Source of the DNA: Sphingobacterium spiritivorum
Lineage (GTDB): Bacteria > Bacteroidota > Bacteroidia > Sphingobacteriales > Sphingobacteriaceae
Assembly: GCF_016724845.1 (NCBI RefSeq)
Contig: NZ_CP068082.1
Coordinates: 2,666,001-2,730,000 of the forward strand
Length of the DNA: 64,000 nt
Reading direction: 5' to 3'
Shown: in pieces, positions 48,673-56,801 of the stretch
Layout: each line of letters begins with the position of its first letter
Position numbering within the stretch: the first letter of the stretch is position 1
Notes under the pieces: model-generated
Databases searched by the model: none
Told to the model about the DNA's origin: nothing
What the model saw: the letters and a program-made list of their open reading frames with translations, nothing else
Program-made: the position numbers and the translations under genes

Positions 48673-51339
48673 CTACAGATTGAACAATACTTTGACTATC
48701 GCCATACGACCGCGCAGATCATACCTGTTATCGGATAACATATTGGATGATACCGTATAGGTTTGAAACGTTTTGATGTTAGCCAGATTACTCATATCCA
48801 ATTCCAGGTCTGTTTTCCATTTTTGAATGCGGTAACGTGCAAAGAAATCTACAAATGTATAATTGATGTCTCTCATCAAAGGTTGATGAGTGTAATAGTG
48901 TCGCATACTGAATCGTAAGTAGGTATTTTTAAAAGGGTGAACAGGAAATCCTATCACTTGTGTAATTCCGGTAACCTGTCTGTCGAAACCATCTTCTGCC
49001 TCTCTTTGTCTGCTGATATTCCAGTTAATCGTACCGGAGTAAGACAGGTTGTAATTCTTCCATATCTTAGCTTCGAATCCAGGCTGAATCACATAACTGG
49101 TATTCCGGAATGGTAAAAGTGCATCATTAAAAAGCTGATTATAATCAGAAAGATTCCATGATACTTTGAGCTTGACGGTACTTGCTAAGCGAAATAAGTA
49201 TTTATCAAATCCAACATAACCCGAGTATGCAAGGATTTTATTGTCCATAGGTACCAGTATTTCTTCCGTAATATTATTACTGACCCTTGAGGAAATAATG
49301 GTATTGGATACCGATTGACTATAATTAAGTCCGGCATTGACAAACAGTATTTTTGTAATCCTGTTAAAGTTGTAATTCAATCCGATATTATGCCCCTGAC
49401 TTTCATTGATTTCGGATTGATTCTGACTCAGCATCCGGTAATTCCGGACCAGCAAACCCCGATATACATTTGTAATCCCGCCAAAAGAATTGCTGAAGTT
49501 GTAATTTAGGCTGATCTCATCTTCCTGCATTACTTTCATTTTGAATTTAAAAACAGGATTAAATAACACATCGTTTCTGTTTTTCTTAAGATCAAATCCC
49601 GGATCAGAAAAAGAGGTGATCTGATAGGCAAGGGGGAGAGAAAGCATGGTTTCAAATCGATTTTGTTTCCATTCATATTGGGCATTGACATAAAATTTGT
49701 TGCGAAGCCATGTCATATCATTGCCCGGCTGTCCTCCGGATTGCAGGGCATCAGTTTCTGTTTGGCGGAGCAAAAGATCAGAACGAAGGTGTTGCCTGTC
49801 ATTGGAAATTCCGGCTTCATAAAGTTGCCGGATCTTAGATTTAGAGATCCGATAGCCTGCTGATAATGTATTATAGAGTGTTGGGACTTCGACTTTTTGG
49901 TGAGTAGCACTGTAACTTTGATCTGAATTTAATATATCCGGAAATATTCCCGGTTGTATATTCAGAAACTGCGGTTTATTACCATAACTAAACGACCAGT
50001 TGAGCTCTATTATATGCTTATTTTTAAATTCCGGAACAAAACTCAGCTGATTGGAAATTCCCCGTATAGTATGCTGCCGCTTCTGATCTATAGATTGTGC
50101 ATTACTTAGTAATGCAGCAATACCATTCTGTTTTTCATATTCAAAGGACAGGGTATTGTTGATATACTTTTTCTCTATATTTTTACTGAGTGTAAGCCGT
50201 ATAGCACTCATAAATTTTTCGGTCTCTGTATGTTGTGACTCATCAAAAGATGCTGTCCCGGTTTCTGAATAATATACAGTCTGCCCTCTGAAAGATCTTC
50301 TTTCTTTATCATATAAAGCCTGAATGTTTGATTTGAGCTGCAGATCATTTTTCAGATTAAACAGATTATTGGTATTTAATGCTCCGGTATTATTAAAGTA
50401 ATACTGCTGTTTGGATATCGGTGGAGGACCTATTGTGCCAAGAGACAATAAATTGTTGACACTGGAATTTCCGAGTTTTGAAAATATGGATGCCTGATTA
50501 TACCCGACCAGATCTCCTGTAAGATCTTTTCCGGTATTATTACCGTTGAGTACATTCAGCATTTTATATTTCTTATTAAACAGAATACTGTTCAACTCGG
50601 AATCGTACTGTTTGGGAAATCCTCCCCCAAGTTTAGCCTGTCCGGTTAGTTTGAGTCTGGCGTCATCCTTTATCAACAGATTTATGGCAACCTGATCTGT
50701 AAACCGTTTGTTTTTTAATACTTTCAGATGCTCATGATTATTGAGAACCTGAATATCCTGTACCATTTTATAAGGAATGGTGCGTGTCCCGATTGCATAT
50801 CTGTCATCCAGCAGATCATCGCCATCTATGTAAAAGTTGGAGATGGCCTTTCCCTGATATTTGATCTGCCCCGATTCACTGACTTCCATTCCCGGTATTC
50901 GTTTGATTACATCTCCGATAGACCGGTCCTCTTCTTTCGCAAAAGATTCTACATTATAGGAAAGTGTATCTCCTAATTTTCTGATTTGTGGCCGGCTCCT
51001 GACTTCCACATCTTCCAGTAAATGTATTTTGGGAATAAGGGTAACGATTAGGTCAGCAGCTCCTTTATGGAGCTGCTGTCTGAACTTTTCATAACCCAGG
51101 TGATTTATTTCCATGATTAACTCTTCCGTAGGCCGGGTCGTTATGATCGTAAAATTGCCTTCTGCATTTGTTGATTTAAAAGCGATTATCTTATTTTCTC
51201 CAGATAGCAGATTGACGCTTGCATACGGGATTTTTTGTTTGCTGTTTGCATCTGTAACTGTTCCCGACACCTTATATTGCTGCGCCGAACATCCTGTACG
51301 AAGTAACCATAGAAATAGTAAAAGAATGAGTTTTTTCAT
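48673..51339 (-). CDS. Carboxypeptidase-regulatory-domain outer-membrane beta-barrel protein
   Basis: An 888-residue TonB-receptor-like protein. Signal peptide ends GCSAQ; CarboxypepD_reg-like domain ~25-105 (VSGTVTDANSKQKIPYASVNLLSG), plug-like segment ~115-215 (KLGDTLSYNVESF, GDVIKRIPGMEVSESGQIKY, NFYIDGDDLLDDRY), then a long barrel. The LGDTLSYNV and IKRIPGMEV signatures mark the subgroup that accompanies GLPGLI proteins and is not a SusC. Its ATG directly follows the stop codon of the GLPGLI gene (TAAATG), so translation is probably coupled. No ligand can be named. Confidence 0.88.
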   Translation of the reverse strand: MKKLILLLFLWLLRTGCSAQQYKVSGTVTDANSKQKIPYASVNLLSGENKIIAFKSTNAEGNFTIITTRPTEELIMEINHLGYEKFRQQLHKGAADLIVTLIPKIHLLEDVEVRSRPQIRKLGDTLSYNVESFAKEEDRSIGDVIKRIPGMEVSESGQIKYQGKAISNFYIDGDDLLDDRYAIGTRTIPYKMVQDIQVLNNHEHLKVLKNKRFTDQVAINLLIKDDARLKLTGQAKLGGGFPKQYDSELNSILFNKKYKMLNVLNGNNTGKDLTGDLVGYNQASIFSKLGNSSVNNLLSLGTIGPPPISKQQYYFNNTGALNTNNLFNLKNDLQLKSNIQALYDKERRSFRGQTVYYSETGTASFDESQHTETEKFMSAIRLTLSKNIEKKYINNTLSFEYEKQNGIAALLSNAQSIDQKRQHTIRGISNQLSFVPEFKNKHIIELNWSFSYGNKPQFLNIQPGIFPDILNSDQSYSATHQKVEVPTLYNTLSAGYRISKSKIRQLYEAGISNDRQHLRSDLLLRQTETDALQSGGQPGNDMTWLRNKFYVNAQYEWKQNRFETMLSLPLAYQITSFSDPGFDLKKNRNDVLFNPVFKFKMKVMQEDEISLNYNFSNSFGGITNVYRGLLVRNYRMLSQNQSEINESQGHNIGLNYNFNRITKILFVNAGLNYSQSVSNTIISSRVSNNITEEILVPMDNKILAYSGYVGFDKYLFRLASTVKLKVSWNLSDYNQLFNDALLPFRNTSYVIQPGFEAKIWKNYNLSYSGTINWNISRQREAEDGFDRQVTGITQVIGFPVHPFKNTYLRFSMRHYYTHQPLMRDINYTFVDFFARYRIQKWKTDLELDMSNLANIKTFQTYTVSSNMLSDNRYDLRGRMAIVKVLFNL

Positions 51340-52239
51340 TTACGGAATCAATTCGATAGGATTGTTTGTGATTTTAGAAGGTTTATAATTATCGTCCTGC
51401 TGCACATTTACACTTTTTATTTTTGACATGTCCATTTCTCCGGATGCTTTGGCGCTAGTGGACGACACCGTAATACTGTTGCCTGATACACTTACACCTG
51501 CAGCATTTTGTCTTTGTGCCTGTTTGGCCTGTATATAAGCTTGTGGATTAGCGTGAAAGGCGTCCTGAATTTTCTTAATTTCTTTGAGATTTGATTTAAC
51601 AGCATTTGCCGGTAACTCTACATTTAAGAGACCGTTGTCCAGTTTGTCAAAGCCTGAATATTCAAATATGACTTCCTTTTTATCGTCATAAGCTTCCAGA
51701 ATAAGCCCGGGCAATCCCTGTAATTTCCAGGGTCCGAATGGAAATGGTAATTCCGTTGTGAACCAGGCTGTATAGTTTCTGCCTTTGTAATTAGTATGCG
51801 CTTTCTGAGTCTTGTAACCGCCTATCTCCCGTGTTTCTTCCCCTATATTCCAATCCAGTTCGGGCCATTGTGTATCCACCAGAAATTTGTCACCGGCGAC
51901 ATCCTTAAGCTCTGTGAGCTTGTGCTCATGAGGACGGCAATAGTAAGATTCCTGTGTCGGAGAGGTATTCCTTACAATTTTCAGATTACCGTCAAATGCA
52001 GGATTGTCCATTTGTTTTTTTATATCTTCCTGTGCCCGGTTTGAAGAATAAGAGGTAAAGTAACTCGAATTCTTGCCCAGATATAATACCATTTCATCCC
52101 GCCGAAATTGTTCCCGGTTGCTGGTGTCATTGACGTATTTAAAAAGATAATGCGCTTTTGCTAGCGCAGGTTCTGTCTGCTGTGCATGGGCAGAGCTTAA
52201 TAGGAATAACCCGATCAAAAATAAATATGATTTTTTCAT
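51340..52239 (-). CDS. GLPGLI family secreted protein
   Basis: A 299-residue protein with signal peptide 1-19 (SSAHAQ). The family name motif appears as LQGLPGLILEAYD at ~170-182, with SYYCRPHEHKLTELKDV and NYTAWFTTELPFPFGPWKL before it. The function of GLPGLI proteins is unknown. A basic tail with a low-complexity SGNSITVSSTSAKASGEMD segment follows. It lies directly before the beta-barrel gene. Palindromic operator-like DNA sits 16-42 bases upstream of the start. Confidence 0.9.
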   Translation of the reverse strand: MKKSYLFLIGLFLLSSAHAQQTEPALAKAHYLFKYVNDTSNREQFRRDEMVLYLGKNSSYFTSYSSNRAQEDIKKQMDNPAFDGNLKIVRNTSPTQESYYCRPHEHKLTELKDVAGDKFLVDTQWPELDWNIGEETREIGGYKTQKAHTNYKGRNYTAWFTTELPFPFGPWKLQGLPGLILEAYDDKKEVIFEYSGFDKLDNGLLNVELPANAVKSNLKEIKKIQDAFHANPQAYIQAKQAQRQNAAGVSVSGNSITVSSTSAKASGEMDMSKIKSVNVQQDDNYKPSKITNNPIELIP

Positions 52240-52254
52240 AATATTACATTTATA

Positions 52255-52281
52255 TCGTAAATATACGAAATTATCGTAATT
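52255..52281. promoter_or_regulatory. Operator-like palindrome cluster before the GLPGLI gene
   Basis: TCGTAAATATACGA (52255-52268) and AATTATCGTAATT (52269-52281) are abutting symmetric sequences sharing TCGTA half-sites. They lie where the core promoter of the minus-strand GLPGLI gene should be, so a repressor is plausible; BlaI/MecI-type binding is a guess. Confidence 0.5.
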
Positions 52282-52351
52282 AAGAAATTATTTTGAATTT
52301 CTTCTTTTTGTTGTTCAGGAAGTATCTGTAGGAGTAAGCATTGGGTTGCTA

Positions 52352-52382
52352 TTGGATAGTCTGCAGATGTTGGATATATTTG
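52352..52382 (+). promoter_or_regulatory. Promoter of the cyclophilin gene
   Basis: -33 TTG at 52352-52354, 20-base spacer, -7 TATATTTG at 52375-52382. Confidence 0.6.
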
Positions 52383-52404
52383 AATGAATTAATAAACAAG
52401 CTCC

Positions 52405-53049
52405 ATGATAAAATTTAAAATAAGCTTTGCTCTATTTATATCTCTTTGTTTCTTCACCATCAGTCAGGCACAGTCCAAAAAGATATTGGTGCATACAAAC
52501 TACGGAGATTTTAAGGTATTGTTATATGATTATACAGCACATCACCAGCAACTTCTCCTTGATGCTATACAAAGCGGAGTCTATACAAACGCACAGTTTA
52601 ATCGTGTAATTTCAGATTTTGTTGTGCAGGGCGGAGAGCTTGACGAAGATATTCTTTCAGAAGAAGCTAAATCTCCTTCAAAACCACCTGTTCGTCTTGC
52701 TCCTGAATTTGATACACGTGCATTTCATAAAATAGGTGCATTGGGAGCAGGCCGGGACAATAATCCTACCAAATCTTCTTTTCTGAATCAGCTCTATTTT
52801 GTTGTGGGCAAAAAAGTAACTGTTCAGGATCTTGATGCATTGGAGAAGAAAAAGGGGATTGTATATAGCAAAGAACAACGGGAAGAATACCTCAAAAATG
52901 GTGGACAGCCGAGACTCGATCATGATTATACAGTATTTGGTGAAATATATGAAGGTCTGGATGTGATTATGAAGATCAGTAAGGCAAAAACCTCTTCTGC
53001 CGATTTGCCTGTAGATAAAGTTACATTTTCCCTTACTGTAATCGAATAA
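52405..53049 (+). CDS. Cyclophilin-type peptidyl-prolyl isomerase, exported
   Basis: A 214-residue protein with signal peptide 1-22 (SQAQ). The cyclophilin fold is seen in VHTNYGDFKVLLYDYTAHHQQLLLDAI, FNRVISDFVVQGGELDED, APEFDTRAFHKIGALGAGRDNNPTKSSFLNQLYFVVG and HDYTVFGEIYEGLDVIMKI. The usual catalytic Arg is in FNRVISDF. A Lys/Glu-rich insert (~145-165, LDALEKKKGIVYSKEQREEYLKNG) is typical of Bacteroidota periplasmic members. It assists folding of exported proteins. Confidence 0.92.
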   Translation: MIKFKISFALFISLCFFTISQAQSKKILVHTNYGDFKVLLYDYTAHHQQLLLDAIQSGVYTNAQFNRVISDFVVQGGELDEDILSEEAKSPSKPPVRLAPEFDTRAFHKIGALGAGRDNNPTKSSFLNQLYFVVGKKVTVQDLDALEKKKGIVYSKEQREEYLKNGGQPRLDHDYTVFGEIYEGLDVIMKISKAKTSSADLPVDKVTFSLTVIE

Positions 53050-53094
53050 CAGTTATAATGAATTTATTAGTCGCTAAAGTATTTACCTGTGTCC

Positions 53095-54324
53095 ATGCCC
53101 GGAAAATGGTTTCAGATTAGTCTTTTTAATTTTGCAATTGCCGCATGTATGGGCCTGCTGTTGCGTTATGCCGGGCTCTATCCGATTGGCAATATCAATT
53201 TTAAGTTTCTTTTACATGGACATTCTCATGGTGCTATGCTGGGGTGGATTTATATTGCATTGGCTGCATTGATTTATGATTGTTTTGCTGAACAAAGCAA
53301 ACAGTCTGAAAAATACTTCAATATACTGTTCATTGTATCTCAGATTGCGGTTATCGGGATGTTTATATTCTTTCCTATCCAGGGATATGCTGCCTGTTCT
53401 ATCATTTTTTCTACTTTACACTTGCTTTGCAGTTATATATTTGTGTACCTGATCTGGAAATTTCGGAAAAAAGAACGTAATACCGGATCTGCTTTGTTGA
53501 AGACGGCACTGGGTTTTATGCTGATCTCTACCATCGGGGTATGGTGTCTGGGACCAGCTGTTGGATTAATGGGAAATACTTCAGCATTCTTCCATATCGC
53601 AATACAGTTTTTTCTACACTTTCAATTTAACGGATGGTTTGTGATCGCAATACTGGCCATTGCTTTTTACTTCTTCAGGATACAGTTTTCAGCAAAGGAT
53701 TGGCGTGTTTTTTATATACTGCTACTCCTGTCTGTCGTGCTCACCTTTGCTTTGCCACTGAGCTGGTATCTCAAAAATCCGCTATTGTATGTGCTGCATG
53801 TCGTTGGATTGTTAGCCCAACTCGCTGCTTCTGTAATGCTTTATCGTTCGGTACATTCGCAGGTGCGTGGCGTCTTTAAAATATATTCAAGGACAGAGCG
53901 TATTCTGTTTATGTACAGTCTATTGACTCTGTTAATAAAAATACTGATCCCTTTTGTACTGTTGTATCCCTCTATGATGGAGGCTGTACATTATATAAGA
54001 CATCTGGTTATCGCTTTTATACACCTGTTGATGCTGGGAACTATCAGCGGAAGTCTGCTGCTATTTGCAATGAGATCTGGCTGGATTAATGTTTCTTCAT
54101 TTGTTGTCAGCTTTTCAAGCTATCTGCTTATTATTGGCTTCCTTTTGACAGAAATATTATTGCTTTTGCAGGGCGTATGTATCTATATGGGCTGGCCATT
54201 GGTTCCTTATTATCCTTTCCTTCTGTTTGGTGCCAGCATTGTGCTTTGTGTCGCTGTTTTACTACTTTTTATTTTTTCTTTTATTCCAAAAAGGCAATAC
54301 AAAGAATCTAATGTTAAAGTTTAG
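53095..54324 (+). CDS. Polytopic membrane protein with clustered histidines
   Basis: About 409 residues with roughly 11-12 predicted membrane segments and no other domain. The second segment carries LLHGHSHGAMLGWIYIALAAL, with three His within five positions, resembling the His-rich helix of NnrS and heme-copper oxidase subunit I relatives. A role in metal or heme binding, or in copper or nitric-oxide metabolism, is only suggested. I chose the ATG at 53095 over the GTG six bases upstream. It starts 45 bases after the cyclophilin stop codon. Similar proteins in Bacteroidota are, to my knowledge, uncharacterised. Confidence 0.7.
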   Translation: MPGKWFQISLFNFAIAACMGLLLRYAGLYPIGNINFKFLLHGHSHGAMLGWIYIALAALIYDCFAEQSKQSEKYFNILFIVSQIAVIGMFIFFPIQGYAACSIIFSTLHLLCSYIFVYLIWKFRKKERNTGSALLKTALGFMLISTIGVWCLGPAVGLMGNTSAFFHIAIQFFLHFQFNGWFVIAILAIAFYFFRIQFSAKDWRVFYILLLLSVVLTFALPLSWYLKNPLLYVLHVVGLLAQLAASVMLYRSVHSQVRGVFKIYSRTERILFMYSLLTLLIKILIPFVLLYPSMMEAVHYIRHLVIAFIHLLMLGTISGSLLLFAMRSGWINVSSFVVSFSSYLLIIGFLLTEILLLLQGVCIYMGWPLVPYYPFLLFGASIVLCVAVLLLFIFSFIPKRQYKESNVKV

Positions 54325-54413
54325 TTAATTGCCTGTTTTTCAGAGGTCGGGGATCTGTGTGTGGCATTTGTTTTGACCGGATTATTTCAGTTTAATTCTT
54401 AAAAATTAGAGTT

Positions 54414-54863
54414 ATGAATCTCTCAAATTATTTCAAAAAAATGGCAGCCGTTGCTGCTATGGTTTCAGTGTTTGGAATTGCAGCAAGTCAGGCACAACAG
54501 ACTACCCCTGAGAAAGCGGTAAAAAAATCTGAGCAAAAGATAAAATCTGCTTCAGATAAATCAAAAGAAAAAACAAAACAGACAGCAACAAAGGAAAAGG
54601 AAGCCGCAAAAAAGGTGACCGAAACAGCAAAGAAAGAACCGGCAAAAGAAAAGACGAAGGCCGTAAAAGCGGAAGAGTCTACAACGAAGAAGGCTACCAC
54701 AAAAGCTAAAAAAGAAGTAGCAGCCGCTAAAAAGGAAACAGCTTCCTCAACAGATAAATTGAGCGGTGAAAAATATAATGGTCATCAGGTGTATGTAGGT
54801 CCTAAAGGAGGTAAATACTACATCAATAGTAATGGAAACAAAACATATATCAGCCAAAAATAG
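54414..54863 (+). CDS. Lys/Ala-rich secreted protein with PBCV basic-adaptor-like tail
   Basis: A 149-residue protein. Residues 1-27 form a signal peptide (IAASQAQ). About 85 residues of Lys/Ala/Glu/Thr repeats follow (AKKEPAKEKTKAVKAEEST), resembling histone H1-like or linker tails. The last ~30 residues, with HQVYVGPKGGKYYINSNGNK, look like the small PBCV-specific basic adaptor domain known from chlorella-virus proteins and found in some bacteria. The mature chain is strongly basic, so it may bind a polyanion such as LPS, DNA or wall polymer; this is inference. Its own terminator follows. Confidence 0.7.
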   Translation: MNLSNYFKKMAAVAAMVSVFGIAASQAQQTTPEKAVKKSEQKIKSASDKSKEKTKQTATKEKEAAKKVTETAKKEPAKEKTKAVKAEESTTKKATTKAKKEVAAAKKETASSTDKLSGEKYNGHQVYVGPKGGKYYINSNGNKTYISQK

Positions 54864-54880
54864 GCTGATATAATATTGGA

Positions 54881-54912
54881 AAATACGGCATCTGATGATG
54901 CCGTATTTTTTT
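54881..54912. terminator. Terminator between the basic-tail protein and the amidohydrolase
   Basis: A perfect 12-bp stem AAATACGGCATC / GATGCCGTATTT with a 4-nt loop is followed by TTTTTT; it lies between convergent genes. Confidence 0.9.
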
Positions 54913-54920
54913 ATGAATAG

Positions 54921-56558
54921 CTATTTCCGCATGAATACGCTCTCGCCTGCAATCACAGTCCGTATAATCTTTGTGCCTCTGAGTTCCTGATTAGGAATCT
55001 GCATAATATCTTTATCCAGAATAACAAAATCAGCATCTTTTCCTTTTTCTATACTTCCCCGTTGTTTTTCCTGAAAGCAGGAATAAGCAGCCCATATGGT
55101 CATACCACGTAAGGCCTGTTCACGGCTGATGGCATTTTCCATTTGAAATCCTCCCTGCGGAAATCCTTGAGCATCCACTCGTGCTACAGCAGCATGAAAT
55201 CCATAAAGCGGATTAAAATGTTCAACAGGGAAATCACTTCCCAAAGCCAGCATGCCGTACTCTTCCAAGAGATTTTTGTAAGCGTATGCTCCTTTGAGCC
55301 TTTCCTCTCCTAAACGATCCTTGGCCCAGTACATATCTGAGGTAGCATGAGTGGGCTGTACCGATGGAATAATATGGAATTGTCTGAATTTGTGAAAATC
55401 ACCAGGTGCAATGATCTGTGCATGCTCTATGCGCCAGCGGCGGTTGATATTGTCTTTTAAATATTTTCCGTAAGTATCTAATATAATCCGGTTAGCCGAA
55501 TCTCCGATAGCATGTGTATTGACCTGAAAAGGACTGTTTGCCAATTGCCGGATCACGGTATCAAATGCCGAAGGACTATGTAGCAGAAATCCTTTTGTCG
55601 GAGCGTCATGGTAATGTGCCAGAAGACAGGCTCCTCTGGATCCTAACGCTCCGTCTGCCAATAGCTTAAAAGAACGGATTGTGAGCCTATCTGCATCATA
55701 TATGCCTTCTTTCAGATAGTGACTTACATTCTCCGGATTGGTGGCTACCATAGCATAGTCTCTGATTTTTAATTCATCCCTCTTGTAGAAATTCTTCAGC
55801 ATTTCTAATTGGATATGCGAGAGCCCGGCATCGACAATAGTAGTCAGCCCTACAGACAGGAGTGAATCCTGAGCGACCTTCAGTGTTCGAAGAATAGCAG
55901 ATTCTTCCGCTTCCGGAATCTGATGACTGACCAGGTCCATGGCATTGTCGACTAGTATACCATTCGGAATTCCGTTTTCTCCGCCTATAAGTCCTCCTTC
56001 GATAGTACGTACATCGTTGACTTTTGCAATACGAAGTGCCTGAGAGTTAACTACAGCAGCATGATAATCTACGCGGGAAAGGTATACCGGGATATCTGGA
56101 AACGCTTTATCTAACAGTTCTTTCGTTGGAAATTTCTTATCCTTCCAAAGATTTTGATCCCATCCTCCTCCGATAATCCATTTTTTTTCGGGGCGTGCTT
56201 TATGATAAGCCTGTAGACGGGTTATTACTTCCTCAAATGATTTACTACCCATCAGATCTACCTGATCCAATAATTCACCGAGTAGGAAAAAGTGAGCATG
56301 TGCATCGTAAAATCCGGGATAAATGGCTTTGCCGTTTGCATTAATCTCTTCTTTTGTCGTATACTGCTGCCGGATAGCTGTACCTGATCCTATTGACACA
56401 AACTTGCCGTCTTTTACGGCAAAAGCTTCTGCAACCGTAAATGCTGAATCCACGGTGTAGACTCGGGCATTGTATACAATCAGATCGACCTGTTTGGTCG
56501 GTTTGCAAGCGAATAGAAGGAATAAACTAAAGACACAATAAAGGTAAATGCTCCGCAT
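54921..56558 (-). CDS. Amidohydrolase family lipoprotein (YtcJ-like)
   Basis: About 545 residues of the amidohydrolase_3 family, metal-dependent deaminase/hydrolase fold. Signal and lipobox LLFAC (Cys ~18) imply an exported lipoprotein. Metal-site signatures: GFYDAHAHFFLLG (HxH), NTHAIGDSANRIILDTY, RIEHAQIIAPGD and LALGSDFPVEHFNPLYG, so the binuclear site looks intact. I set the start at the ATG at 56558, which begins the lipoprotein signal; the frame extends 15 codons upstream. The substrate is unknown; homologues are often labelled formamide or exoenzyme-regulatory hydrolases without proof. Confidence 0.88.
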   Translation of the reverse strand: MRSIYLYCVFSLFLLFACKPTKQVDLIVYNARVYTVDSAFTVAEAFAVKDGKFVSIGSGTAIRQQYTTKEEINANGKAIYPGFYDAHAHFFLLGELLDQVDLMGSKSFEEVITRLQAYHKARPEKKWIIGGGWDQNLWKDKKFPTKELLDKAFPDIPVYLSRVDYHAAVVNSQALRIAKVNDVRTIEGGLIGGENGIPNGILVDNAMDLVSHQIPEAEESAILRTLKVAQDSLLSVGLTTIVDAGLSHIQLEMLKNFYKRDELKIRDYAMVATNPENVSHYLKEGIYDADRLTIRSFKLLADGALGSRGACLLAHYHDAPTKGFLLHSPSAFDTVIRQLANSPFQVNTHAIGDSANRIILDTYGKYLKDNINRRWRIEHAQIIAPGDFHKFRQFHIIPSVQPTHATSDMYWAKDRLGEERLKGAYAYKNLLEEYGMLALGSDFPVEHFNPLYGFHAAVARVDAQGFPQGGFQMENAISREQALRGMTIWAAYSCFQEKQRGSIEKGKDADFVILDKDIMQIPNQELRGTKIIRTVIAGESVFMRK

Positions 56559-56801
56559 ATCATAAGGATTGATCACACTAAAATACAAATCATTGGGATA
56601 CAATACGATGTGAATTTTGTTTTATTTCAATTAAAAGTGTTTTCTTTTTAAAGATATACTATCAAAGCACACTAAACCTTTTCGAAAAAACGTTGTCTAT
56701 GATAAGCACCGGTGTCTGTATAACCGGTTGGCCTTTAATGATTTCTTAATATATAAATGCAAGGATCAAGTTGTAAATTTATACAGTTAAAAATGCCTCC
56801 T

